Shown one piece after another: positions 1 through 6,533 of a stretch of DNA of 15,511 nucleotides. A model generated the notes under the pieces. That model worked only from the letters and a program-made list of their open reading frames with translations. It ran no database searches and was not told the DNA's origin. This DNA is from CAYIBZ01 sp964361795 (GTDB taxonomy: Bacteria; Patescibacteriota; Minisyncoccia; UBA6257; WO2-44-18): contig CAYIBZ010000012.1 of assembly GCA_964361795.1 (NCBI GenBank), forward strand, positions 1-15,511, written 5' to 3'. The position numbers and the translations under genes were made by a program. Numbering within the stretch: the first letter of the stretch is position 1; each line of letters starts with the position of its first letter.

Positions 1-71
1 CAGAGAAGATAGCCGATGTGAGACGCTCTTCGTCTGGCGATCTCGGCTTTCAGATCGGGAGGGATTTTCAT
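1..71 (-). CDS. Partial hypothetical protein, N-terminus only
   Basis: The gene runs off the left edge; only 23 codons are visible, reading MKIPPDLKAEIARRR and onward. The ATG at 71-69 is preceded by a strong Shine-Dalgarno (GGAAGGAG, about 5 bases upstream) and a well-formed promoter at 129-157, so the start is well supported. The visible segment is basic and probably helical, with no signal peptide. I do not recognise the family, and too little is present to guess a function. Confidence 0.6.
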   Translation of the reverse strand, partial: MKIPPDLKAEIARRRASHIGYLL

Positions 72-111
72 GATCTTTCTCCTTCCATTTATGGTGAGCC
101 AGGTCGAACCA

Positions 112-123
112 TTTCAAAGTACG
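112..123 (-). promoter_or_regulatory. Start-site leader motif CGTACTTTGAAA, copy 1
   Basis: A 12-mer lies five bases downstream of the TATAAT and spans the predicted transcription start. The identical 12-mer sits at the same distance from TATAAT at 10256-10267, and near-copies occur at 8308-8319 and 2055-2066. It may be an initial-transcribed-region element, an operator or a translation-related leader; the function is unknown. Confidence 0.45.
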
Positions 124-128
124 GGGGT

Positions 129-157
129 ATTATAACATAGTTGGGAGAGAAAAACAA
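129..157 (-). promoter_or_regulatory. Sigma70-type promoter for the leftmost gene
   Basis: On the minus strand, TTGTTT (152-157) and a perfect TATAAT (129-134) are separated by 17 bases. The predicted +1 is a G near 122, giving a leader of about 51 bases that ends in the Shine-Dalgarno of the gene at 71. The transcript would begin with GTACTTTGAAA, a sequence shared with the promoter at 10245. Confidence 0.7.
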
Positions 158-208
158 TGGTACGTAATGGTTCAATTTCTCTAATTACGCGCTTGCGTTA
201 AAAATCGT

Positions 209-246
209 CACTATTACATGTCATAGTACTATGACATGTAATAGTG
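209..246. repeat. 38-bp perfect palindrome
   Basis: Two 19-base arms (CACTATTACATGTCATAGT and its exact complement) meet with no spacer. It lies in the gene-free stretch upstream of the leftmost promoter. Its ends (CACTATTA) resemble those of the palindromes at 413-440 and 7908-7941. It could be a binding site, a remnant of a small palindromic element or a transcript hairpin. No T-run follows on either strand, so it is not a standard terminator. Confidence 0.85.
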
Positions 247-297
247 GTATGCTGTTTCGCCTACAGAAATAATAATTAATTTTTTGAAAATTAAAGG

Positions 298-327
298 TGC
301 CTGTTCCGATTTGAATCGGAACAGGCA
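298..327. repeat. Strong stem-loop, 13-bp stem
   Basis: TGCCTGTTCCGAT pairs perfectly with ATCGGAACAGGCA around a 4-base loop. Read on the minus strand it is followed by an A/T-rich run (CCTTTAATTTTC), so it could terminate minus-strand transcription, but the U-tract is interrupted. It starts a series of hairpins that continues at 329-357 and 413-440. Confidence 0.8.
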
Positions 328-328
328 T

Positions 329-357
329 GAGTCCAACGGTCCACTGGACCGGGACTC
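329..357. repeat. Compound stem-loop
   Basis: An outer stem (GAGTCC 329-334 with GGACTC 352-357) encloses an inner stem (GGTCC 338-342 with GGACC 346-350). It begins two bases after the hairpin at 298-327. Such close packing suggests a folded transcript rather than chance, but neither an RNA start nor a known RNA family could be assigned. Confidence 0.6.
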
Positions 358-412
358 GCGCACTGCCAAGAACCGGCTCTACTACTCCATGGAATAGCGT
401 GGAGAGGAACCC

Positions 413-440
413 TCACTGCTATCACGCGTGATAGCAGTGA
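413..440. repeat. 28-bp perfect palindrome
   Basis: TCACTGCTATCACG meets its exact complement with no spacer. The CACT...TATCA core resembles the palindromes at 209-246 and 7908-7941, suggesting one family of intergenic palindromes. There is no T-run nearby and no gene within 200 bases. Confidence 0.8.
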
Positions 441-510
441 TGTTTTGCGGCGAGGTGTAGTGTTCATAGTTTTCGGCGAAGCCCAGTATCATGCGCAAGC
501 TTAGGTACTA

Positions 511-660
511 GGCGAAAGAGAATAACAGCCGCTTTCACATGTAAAAGCAGACGGATAGATGAAGCTCCCCAGCCTTACCAACGGCCCCGCTGAAAGCGGA
601 GCCTCGCCTATGGCGGGGCATGGCGCCCGGAGTATTCGGCGAAGGAGAATAAAAAACCGC
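511..660. repeat. Diverged repeated module around hairpins
   Basis: GGCGAAAGAGAATAA followed by CCGC (511-532) recurs as GGCGAAGGAGAATAA followed by CCGC (638-660), 127 bases later. Each copy runs into a stem-loop ending in GACGG. The second copy forms the terminator of the minus-strand operon; the first looks like a decayed version of the same module. Confidence 0.45.
572..615. repeat. 44-bp dispersed repeat, copy 1
   Basis: Identical over 44 bases to 7822-7865 and in the same orientation. It holds two small stems: CCGC-TGAAA-GCGG and CCTCGCC-TAT-GGCGGGG. In this copy the second stem closes with a G-T wobble, whereas the other copy restores a Watson-Crick pair (GGCGAGG). The stem is thus kept while the base changes, hinting at a role for the fold. 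Confidence 0.85.
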
Positions 661-677
661 CAAGCTATGCTTGACGG
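651..677 (-). terminator. Intrinsic terminator of the minus-strand operon
   Basis: On the minus strand CCGTCAAGC-ATA-GCTTGGCGG forms a 9-bp stem (one G-T wobble) followed directly by six T. It lies 10 bases after the stop codon of the gene at 688-924. On the plus strand the same stem has an A-C mismatch and is followed by a T-run, so weak plus-strand activity is possible. Confidence 0.8.
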
Positions 678-687
678 CGAATTTTTT

Positions 688-924
688 TCAGAACCATCCT
701 AATAAATAATCCTCCAAGACGTGCGAAACAATAGAGAGCGACAATGCTAGCCACAATGAGAAACGACGGATGCGCGATTCTTCCGTGGGGGTGGCCCCAA
801 GCCATCGCGATATGGTCAATATCAACGAAATTGTTAGCAAGGCCACCCAGAAACCCAACGCAAAATGCGAAAGCGCAGCGGGGATACTCCACGACCAGTC
901 TATCATAGGCAGATCTGGCAGCAC
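688..924 (-). CDS. Small hypothetical membrane protein
   Basis: Encodes 78 residues with two predicted membrane segments (about 18-42 and 52-77) joined by a short polar loop (GATPTEESRIRR). The GTG start is chosen because a near-perfect Shine-Dalgarno (AAGGAGGTGG, 929-938) sits about 7 bases upstream. It is the last gene of the operon, 20 bases after the protease stop and just before the terminator. An overlapping frame (943-665) is open too and encodes 92 residues, but it would place the Shine-Dalgarno inside its own codons and run into the terminator stem. The C-terminal SHVLEDYLLGWF resembles membrane-embedded histidine/acidic motifs but I cannot name the family. Confidence 0.6.
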   Translation of the reverse strand: MLPDLPMIDWSWSIPAALSHFALGFWVALLTISLILTISRWLGATPTEESRIRRFSLWLALSLSIVSHVLEDYLLGWF

Positions 925-944
925 GATACCACCTCCTTATCATC

Positions 945-2036
945 TTAGTACAGCCTTCGCTTTGGTTCTCCGGCCAACGTGGCCGTGAGAACCAATTCTT
1001 GGATTATCGCGCCTTGGACCCGTTTGATAGTGATTTTGATTTCTTCGCCAATTTCCGCGTCTAACATTGCCAATCGGACTTCTCGGCCCGAACTTACTTT
1101 TTTTCCGTTAAAAACGACAATGACATCGCCGCGGCGCAAGCCGGCAGATTTAGCCGGCGATTTATGATTTCTGACATTAATGGCCAAAGCGCTTTGGTTT
1201 CTGGTTATCTTGGCAAGCGTTTGCAGGGTTTCCAGATCGTCAATGCCGGTTAGTTCATTCAGGTATTTCAAATCTTGAAAGCCATTGCTGCGGGGGAAAT
1301 TTTCCAGCAAAAGTTCCGCTCCAAAGTAGCCGATTTTTACCTCTCCTTGTTCCAACTTTTCAACGGGAGTCAAATCAATCGGAATAGCAAATCCCAAGTT
1401 ATCAGCCATGGTATATTTGGCGGCATTGATGCCGATTACTTCTCCATTTTCATTAATTAACGGACTGCCGGAATTTCCCGGATTGATTGCCGCGTCGGTT
1501 TGGATAAATTTTTCTATATAGTTGATTCCCAAAGCGCGATCAAGCCCGCTGACAATTCCCGACGTCAGAGTATTGTCCAAGGAAAAAGGAGTGCCAAAAA
1601 CATAAACCTTGTCTCCCACTTTTACTTTTTGAGGATCGCCAATATCAGCTGGCTCATATTCCAGAGAGCCAATTCCGGGAACAATCAACAAAGCTTCATC
1701 AGTGTATTTGTTCCAACCAACCAGATTAGCTTGATAGCGACGCCTTTTGCTGTTAATGGTAACCCAATAAGAATAATCTTCAATTTTAATTGACTGTCCG
1801 CCCGGGCCGGAAGAAATTTCGTCGCCGTCAATTTTTACAACATGGGCGCAAGTTCGCACCTGCCCATTATTTCCCACGAAAAAACCGCTTCCGCCTACGT
1901 GAATTGTTCCGCCGGTTTCCAGTTTAATAGCCGTTTCAATAACAACCACCGTTTCCTTATAAATTTCGGCGATTTGAGCGGCAGTTTTAGTTTGCGTTTC
2001 TTGGAAAAGACCGGCTATCAGCAGTAACAGGGCCAT
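945..2036 (-). CDS. htrA: HtrA/DegP-like trypsin-type serine protease with PDZ domain
   Basis: Encodes 363 residues. HtrA proteases degrade or refold damaged envelope proteins. The catalytic triad is visible: His65 in RTCAHVV, Asp113 in YTDEALL and Ser189 in GNSGSPL. A single C-terminal PDZ domain (about 280-355) contains SPAKSAGLRRGDVIVVFNGK. The N-terminus (MALLLLIAGLF) is a short hydrophobic segment, a weak signal or anchor. The ATG at 2036 is preferred over a TTG eight codons upstream because AAAGGAGA lies 4-5 bases before it. The gene follows mraY by 59 bases and may have its own promoter (2073-2101). A linker of about 60 residues between protease and PDZ (around LENFPRSNGFQDLKYLNEL) is longer than in classical DegP. 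Confidence 0.9.
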   Translation of the reverse strand: MALLLLIAGLFQETQTKTAAQIAEIYKETVVVIETAIKLETGGTIHVGGSGFFVGNNGQVRTCAHVVKIDGDEISSGPGGQSIKIEDYSYWVTINSKRRRYQANLVGWNKYTDEALLIVPGIGSLEYEPADIGDPQKVKVGDKVYVFGTPFSLDNTLTSGIVSGLDRALGINYIEKFIQTDAAINPGNSGSPLINENGEVIGINAAKYTMADNLGFAIPIDLTPVEKLEQGEVKIGYFGAELLLENFPRSNGFQDLKYLNELTGIDDLETLQTLAKITRNQSALAINVRNHKSPAKSAGLRRGDVIVVFNGKKVSSGREVRLAMLDAEIGEEIKITIKRVQGAIIQELVLTATLAGEPKRRLY

Positions 2037-2054
2037 CGGATCTCCTTTTGTTCC

Positions 2055-2101
2055 TGTCAAACAACTAGGGATAGATTAACTCCGAAAATCCGATTTTACA
2101 A
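2055..2101 (-). promoter_or_regulatory. Possible internal promoter for the protease gene
   Basis: TTGTAA (2096-2101, overlapping the mraY stop) and TAATCT (2073-2078) are spaced by 17 bases. Six bases after the -10, AGTTGTTTGACA (2055-2066) resembles the start-site motif seen at 112, 8308 and 10256. The -10 is poor (3 of 6), so the support is mainly the recurrence of the motif at the expected distance, followed by a Shine-Dalgarno. Confidence 0.35.
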
Positions 2102-3142
2102 GTATCGGTTTAAAAAGAAAATGACTAATCCGAGCGCGCTGAAAATAACCGAAATAATCCAAAAACGCATCGTAACTCTTGTTTCGTGCCATCCCAAAGC
2201 TTCAAAATGATGATGAATCGGGGCTGACAGAAAAACTTTTTTGCCGTTTCTAAGTTTTTTGCTTGCCACCTGGATAATCACCGATAGCGACTCTAAAACC
2301 AAAATGGAAGCAAAGAACGGCAGTAAGAGCGTAGTGTTGGTGAGCATGGAAATCACGCCCATAGTAATCCCAAGCGACATGGATCCGGTATCTCCCATAA
2401 AAAATTTTGCCGGATAAATGTTAAACCAAAGAAACGCGAGAAGCGCTCCGATGATTACCCCGCTAAAGGCCGCCAAATCGTAACGGCCGATGGCGAAAGC
2501 AACTACGGTGAGCGCTAGAAAAGCGAATAATAAGACTCCGCCAGCCAAACCGTCTAAGCCGTCCGTTTCATTAGCGGAAAAAGCGCTCGCCACAATTATA
2601 AAAATAAATAACGGTATATAAAGCCAGCCAATTTGGATACTGCCAAAAAACGGAATGGCAAGAATATCCCAATCTAAGCGGTAATAAAACCAAAGCGCTC
2701 CAATAAGAGCTAAAAACAGATACACCACGAGCTTTTGGCTGATTCTTAATCCTCCGCCATTGGGGCCGATTTTTAAGACCCCAAGCACGTCATCCGCCAA
2801 TCCCAAAACAGCCGCTACCAGCATAGCCGTGATGGGAAGGTAAGTTTGGGCCCTATCAACAAAATTAAGATAGCTCCAAAAGCCGTCAAATAGTCCGTCT
2901 AAAACGAGAAATAGCAGAGCTAAGCCGAGGACAGTAATCCAAATCATTACGCCGCCCATAGTAGGCGTTTCGGATTTCTTTTCGTGCATTTTATGGAAAA
3001 TCGGCGCCTGATTGACGGAACGCAATTGTTTATTGAAATGAAAACGATAAAGCATTTTACTGACCAGCGGGGCAATGGCAAAAGCAACCAAAAAAGCGAT
3101 TATGGAAAGACTAGTAATTCGAACCAGCTGTAAAGTAATCAT
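2096..3142 (-). CDS. mraY: Phospho-N-acetylmuramoyl-pentapeptide transferase MraY
   Basis: Transfers phospho-MurNAc-pentapeptide from UDP to undecaprenyl phosphate, making lipid I at the inner membrane face. Encodes 348 residues, near the family norm, with about ten hydrophobic segments. Family motifs: ETPTMGGV near 59-65, the aspartate pair in GLADDVLGVLK (Asp117, Asp118), ANETDGLDGLAGG (about 190-202), FMGDTGS (Asp251) and PIHHHFEALGW (His310-312). The usual NLTDG is NETDG here. The ATG at 3142 is chosen because it gives the family-like N-terminus; an upstream TTG/ATG lies inside the carboxypeptidase gene. The start overlaps that gene's 3' end by 32 bases and lacks a clear Shine-Dalgarno, suggesting translational coupling. 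Confidence 0.95.
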   Translation of the reverse strand: MITLQLVRITSLSIIAFLVAFAIAPLVSKMLYRFHFNKQLRSVNQAPIFHKMHEKKSETPTMGGVMIWITVLGLALLFLVLDGLFDGFWSYLNFVDRAQTYLPITAMLVAAVLGLADDVLGVLKIGPNGGGLRISQKLVVYLFLALIGALWFYYRLDWDILAIPFFGSIQIGWLYIPLFIFIIVASAFSANETDGLDGLAGGVLLFAFLALTVVAFAIGRYDLAAFSGVIIGALLAFLWFNIYPAKFFMGDTGSMSLGITMGVISMLTNTTLLLPFFASILVLESLSVIIQVASKKLRNGKKVFLSAPIHHHFEALGWHETRVTMRFWIISVIFSALGLVIFFLNRYL

Positions 3143-4016
3143 AGAGTTTTTCAGTTTCCCGGAAGCGATCATCGCTGCCAAGAACAATAATTAAAATCGG
3201 CTTTTCGTTGTAATTGAAAATAGAAATTAAATTTCCATTGGCCTCATCCGTGTATCCCGTTTTACCTCCGAGAAAATCAGGGCGGTCGGCGAATTTGTTG
3301 ATATTCATTACCAGACGATTTCCTATCCTCACTTCTTTTTGGCGGCTAGCGGCGAAAATTTCCGGATGCTGTTTGAAAATGTATTTTACCAGCTTTTCTA
3401 AATCTCCGATAGTGGATTGATTTAACGGAGAAAGGCCGGTTGAATCCGTAAGGCGGGTGTTGCCCATGCCTAATCTTTTTGCTTTGCGTTCCATTTCATT
3501 TGCCAAGTCTTTTTGTTTGGAGTCAAAGTAAAATTCCGCTAGAGCCGCCGCCGCGTCATTGCTGGAAACGCCCATTAACGCGCTGACAAGATCGTTGACG
3601 GCGTAGGTTTCTCCTATGTTAAAATTTCCGGAAACGCCTTCGGTGGCGACAGCCGTTTCGCTGATAGTTATCGGCTGGCCGCCGCCAATTTTTTCCAGCG
3701 CCACTACGGCGGTCATTAGTTTTGTTAAAGAAGCAATCGGCCATTCTTGATCGGTATTAAGTTCAAAAAAGACGGTTGGGCTGAATAATTCTTTAGCTAT
3801 GGCCGCGGATGCTTTGATTTCCGGAGCTGGTTTTAAATCAGATTGGATTGGCGCCATGATTGACGCGTTAAGATTGGCGACGGCGACGAGACTGGTATCT
3901 TGAAGATCCACTTCCACAATTGGCTTAGCGCGCATTGGCGCCGCCGGTTTATTAATCAAAACCGCGATCAGGAGAACAAGAGCGAATAAAAAACTTTGGA
4001 GATTAAATTTCGTCAT
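3111..4016 (-). CDS. dacA: D-alanyl-D-alanine carboxypeptidase (peptidase S11)
   Basis: Removes the terminal D-Ala from peptidoglycan pentapeptides, limiting cross-linking, outside the membrane. Encodes 301 residues. An N-terminal hydrophobic segment (about 7-22) acts as signal or anchor. All penicillin-binding motifs are present: SLTK with Ser96 and Lys99, SSN near 151-153, and KTG at 252-254 in GGKTGYTDEA. The C-terminal domain and amphipathic anchor of E. coli DacA are missing, so it is a minimal one-domain enzyme held by its N-terminus. The start is set by an ATGA overlap with scpB and an AAGGAAG ribosome binding site; an upstream start at 4037 lies within scpB. It sits between scpB and mraY in the operon. 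Confidence 0.9.
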   Translation of the reverse strand: MTKFNLQSFLFALVLLIAVLINKPAAPMRAKPIVEVDLQDTSLVAVANLNASIMAPIQSDLKPAPEIKASAAIAKELFSPTVFFELNTDQEWPIASLTKLMTAVVALEKIGGGQPITISETAVATEGVSGNFNIGETYAVNDLVSALMGVSSNDAAAALAEFYFDSKQKDLANEMERKAKRLGMGNTRLTDSTGLSPLNQSTIGDLEKLVKYIFKQHPEIFAASRQKEVRIGNRLVMNINKFADRPDFLGGKTGYTDEANGNLISIFNYNEKPILIIVLGSDDRFRETEKLYDYFTAGSNY

Positions 4017-4567
4017 TGAGTTTCTTCCTTGTTCCACATTTTCTTAACCAGCTCGTTAAATTTATTAAACTCCGGCAAATCTTCCGATCGCGCGATGCCC
4101 AGATATTTCAGCAGTTCCATGCTTGGAGCGTAGACAAAAGCGTTGGCTCGTTTTGGATCCAATGATCTTTCCGTTAGTCCTCTAATAGACAAATTTCTTA
4201 ATATAAAACTGGAATTAACGCCGCGGATATAATCTATTTCCGCTCTGGACACCGGACCGGCGTAAGCGATAATTGCCAGAGTTTCTAGCGCCGCCGGCGT
4301 AAGATTTTCCGCCATTTCCGCCTTAACGACATCCTCAAGCAATTTTCCGAATTCCGGCTTCGTGGATAGCTGGATTTTTTCTTTATCCGAAATTAAAAAC
4401 AATCCCCTATTTTCTTTCCTTAGTTCTTCAGCGAGGTTGGCCGCGGCGTCTTTTGCGTCAGCTTCTTTACATTCAAGGATTTCGGCAATTTTTTTAAAAT
4501 TCAGCGGCTCGCCATAGATAAATAATAACGCTTCAAGTTGCGCTACTATATTTGTTTCTTTGCTCAT
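4013..4567 (-). CDS. scpB: Segregation and condensation protein ScpB
   Basis: A dimeric winged-helix kleisin partner that, with ScpA and SMC, compacts and segregates the chromosome. Encodes 184 residues, typical of the family. The first winged helix starts at LEALLFIYGEPL (11-22); the second holds the signature ALETLAIIAYAGPVSRAEI (93-111) followed by IRGVNSS and RGL (to 131). The C-terminal tail after residue 160 is acidic and probably flexible. It follows scpA by 22 bases, within which lies a stem-loop, and its stop overlaps the start of the carboxypeptidase gene. No smc gene is in the window. Confidence 0.92.
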   Translation of the reverse strand: MSKETNIVAQLEALLFIYGEPLNFKKIAEILECKEADAKDAAANLAEELRKENRGLFLISDKEKIQLSTKPEFGKLLEDVVKAEMAENLTPAALETLAIIAYAGPVSRAEIDYIRGVNSSFILRNLSIRGLTERSLDPKRANAFVYAPSMELLKYLGIARSEDLPEFNKFNELVKKMWNKEETQ

Positions 4568-4582
4568 TGAAAATTAAAAATT

Positions 4583-4608
4583 AGAAAAATCACGACGGTG
4601 ATTTTTCT
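4583..4608. repeat. Stem-loop at the scpA-scpB junction
   Basis: An 11-bp perfect stem (AGAAAAATCAC with GTGATTTTTCT) closes a 4-base loop. It covers the last codons and stop of scpA. On the minus strand the stem runs into TTTTTCTAATTTTT, so it resembles a leaky terminator that could lower expression of the downstream genes, or an RNA-processing or stability hairpin. Confidence 0.65.
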
Positions 4609-5300
4609 ATGAGTATATCACCAAATTGGCCCTCCTGCTCCACATTGATAATTTTGTCTTTTAACAGGTGCAATATGGCTAAAAAGACGACTATGATTTC
4701 GGTTCGCGACTGGCTTTGAGCGATTCCCTTAAAACTTTGACGAGCGGATTGGGTGAACCTGTTGAGAAGTTCTTCAATTTTTTGTTCAATCGTAACAACC
4801 GCGGATTTAATTTTTTGAACGTCCGGAACCAAATTTTGAAGCGCCGAAATCAAATTGGAAATCGCTTTAGCCAAATCTTCGGTTTTTATTTCGCTGGGCG
4901 GATAAAAAATGGCTTTTTCGCCCAGATTCGCGAAGAGCGGCCGGGAATAAGCGACATCTTGATTATTCCATAATTTTTGGAGATATTGACTGGCGGTTTT
5001 GAACTCCCGATAAATTTTCAGTCGATGCTCCAAGTCCCGAATATCGCCTTCCTCTTCTGAAGTTAATTCTAAATTCGGAAGCAGAACTTTTGACTTTATC
5101 AGGACGAGTTTAGAGGCGACAACCAGAAAATCCGCCAGAACCAGCGAAGGAACTTGAGCGCCAAGATTTTTGACATATTTCAGAAAATCTCCCGTTACTT
5201 CCGCCATGCTGATTTGGGTGATTTCTAATTTTTTTTCTTCTATCAATTCCAGAAGTTTTTCCAGCGGTCCGGTAAATTGACCTAATTTTACTTCGTACAT
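4590..5300 (-). CDS. scpA: Segregation and condensation protein ScpA (kleisin)
   Basis: The kleisin subunit bridging SMC heads and binding the ScpB dimer. Encodes 236 residues, the normal length. The N-terminal domain opens with FTGPLEKLLELIEEKKLEI (9-27) and SMAEVTGDFLKY; the C-terminal winged helix is SRTEIIVVFLAILHLLKD and onward (198-231), with FGDI near its end. The middle (80-190) is charged and helical and contains the ScpB-binding region. The start lies one base after the stop of the upstream hydrolase gene, so the two are tightly coupled; the ribosome binding site (GGGAAAT) is weak. Confidence 0.93.
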   Translation of the reverse strand: MYEVKLGQFTGPLEKLLELIEEKKLEITQISMAEVTGDFLKYVKNLGAQVPSLVLADFLVVASKLVLIKSKVLLPNLELTSEEEGDIRDLEHRLKIYREFKTASQYLQKLWNNQDVAYSRPLFANLGEKAIFYPPSEIKTEDLAKAISNLISALQNLVPDVQKIKSAVVTIEQKIEELLNRFTQSARQSFKGIAQSQSRTEIIVVFLAILHLLKDKIINVEQEGQFGDILIEKSPS

Positions 5301-5301
5301 G

Positions 5302-6525
5302 TTAATTTCCCGCGACTAATTGTTGAAGATCAAGCGCTTCCCGGGTGTAGATATTGCTGGCGTTCCAAAGCATCCAGCCATTGTTGTAATTCGGCGTATT
5401 GGCCGATGCTTCATTCCAAGCTTTAATTTGGCCGCGTACTTTTTGGGCATCGTAGTCCGCTCCCAGATCAAAATCCTGAAACCACGGCCTTAATTTCGCG
5501 ACCTTGGTTTGCAGGGCGGAGACGCCGGAAGTTTTCATTAGATTTAATTGGTTCACGAGCATTCTAATTACCGCTTTTTGCATGGAATATTTTGCTACCT
5601 CATAAGGATGTTCCGCCGGTTTTTCATATCCGATAAATCCTTTGAAATAATGAGACGGATAAACCATTGGGGCAATCGCGTCAAAATACGGGAGCGCGTG
5701 CTCTAGGTGCTGGCCTATTCCCAGCCCGTCAGCATTTACCGTTACCAGTCCAAAAAGGTCCGCGGAAATCTTAGCGCCGGGAAGCTGTCCGCGAAGATAT
5801 TGGAAAAAATCGCGCATTGCGTGAGTTTTCAAAGTTTTTCCGTCCCAAAAAGGATAGACGATGTCTTTCAGATTGCCGTCAGAAGCAAAACGGATGTAAT
5901 CAAAATTTGCCTCGTCAAATCCCTTGGCCAGAATTTCTTTAGCGATATCTATATTGTAATCCCAGGCTTCTTTAGCCGCGGCGTCTATCCACATTAGGCC
6001 TTTATAATCGGTCCAGCTTGATTGAGTAGAAGAACTGAAAAGAGCCAGCTCCGGTCTGGCTTTGGCCAGCTGTTGATCCTGGAAGACCGAAATTCTTCCT
6101 ATGATATAGATATTTTCGTCATGCAGTCTTTTTATTAAAGTGTTAAGTTTTGGGATTCGCAGTTCCACCGCGTTGTATTTTCTTGGCAATTCTAAGCTGG
6201 TATTGTACGCGACGTAGCCGGAAAAATCTTTAACGTCAATAACTACCGCGTTAAGCTCGGTTTCTTTAATGAGTTTTATTAAATAATTTAATTTTGACTG
6301 ATTGCCGGCTGACCAGCTGGTCATATAGACCGCTTTAATTTTTTCCGGAGGGTCGGCAAGCGGCTGTTGAGGGCCAATGTCGGCGTTGATTTTTCTGAGA
6401 TTGCTAATTGTGTTTGCCAGTTCCGGAATGCTGATTCCTAAGTCAATAATCTTTTTCTGATTTAGGAACACAAAAACACCAAAAATAATTACGGCAAACA
6501 ACGCTACGGACATCCAACGGCGCAT
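5302..6525 (-). CDS. Putative glycoside hydrolase (DUF4015-like TIM barrel), membrane-anchored
   Basis: Encodes 407 residues. An N-terminal membrane segment (about 5-21, preceded by MRRW) anchors a large extracytoplasmic domain starting near residue 60. Motifs typical of the DUF4015/GHL family occur in order: KAVYMTSWSAG, VVIDVKDFSGYV, IGRISVFQD, FDEANFDYIRFASDG (203-217), ISADLFG, APMVYPSHY and GWMLWNASNIYT. The acidic residues in KDFSG and FDEANFDYIRF are candidate catalytic residues; the substrate is unknown but a surface or wall polysaccharide is plausible. The ATG at 6525 is chosen over 6531 because a promoter (6534-6562) predicts transcription starting near 6527. It heads the scpAB-dac-mraY-htrA operon. 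Confidence 0.8.
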   Translation of the reverse strand: MRRWMSVALFAVIIFGVFVFLNQKKIIDLGISIPELANTISNLRKINADIGPQQPLADPPEKIKAVYMTSWSAGNQSKLNYLIKLIKETELNAVVIDVKDFSGYVAYNTSLELPRKYNAVELRIPKLNTLIKRLHDENIYIIGRISVFQDQQLAKARPELALFSSSTQSSWTDYKGLMWIDAAAKEAWDYNIDIAKEILAKGFDEANFDYIRFASDGNLKDIVYPFWDGKTLKTHAMRDFFQYLRGQLPGAKISADLFGLVTVNADGLGIGQHLEHALPYFDAIAPMVYPSHYFKGFIGYEKPAEHPYEVAKYSMQKAVIRMLVNQLNLMKTSGVSALQTKVAKLRPWFQDFDLGADYDAQKVRGQIKAWNEASANTPNYNNGWMLWNASNIYTREALDLQQLVAGN

Positions 6526-6533
6526 ATACATTA

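Larger units (their letters stand above)
160..660. other. Gene-free structured region
   Basis: About 500 bases contain no reading frame with a credible start and ribosome binding site. What they hold: the palindromes at 209-246 and 413-440, the stem-loops at 298-327 and 329-357, a diverged repeat pair (511-532 and 638-660), the 44-bp element at 572-615 and the operon terminator at 651-677. The density of inverted repeats suggests either a folded RNA or an accumulation of small palindromic elements. I searched by eye for tmRNA, RNase P and SRP RNA core motifs on both strands and found none. Confidence 0.6.

Noticed and set aside
291..467. 58-residue minus-strand frame starting MNTTPRRK
   Set aside because: It is made of the palindrome and hairpin sequences, has no ribosome binding site and shows no protein-like pattern.
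160..660. CRISPR array
   Set aside because: The repeats are palindromes or two-copy elements without regular spacing or unique spacers.
665..943. 92-residue open frame on the minus strand
   Set aside because: Its second to fourth codons consist of the Shine-Dalgarno of the overlapping 688-924 gene, it lacks its own ribosome binding site, and its stop lies inside the terminator stem. Kept only as a finding.
3143..3187. Upstream TTG/ATG starts for mraY
   Set aside because: They lie in the carboxypeptidase coding region and add residues absent from the MraY family.
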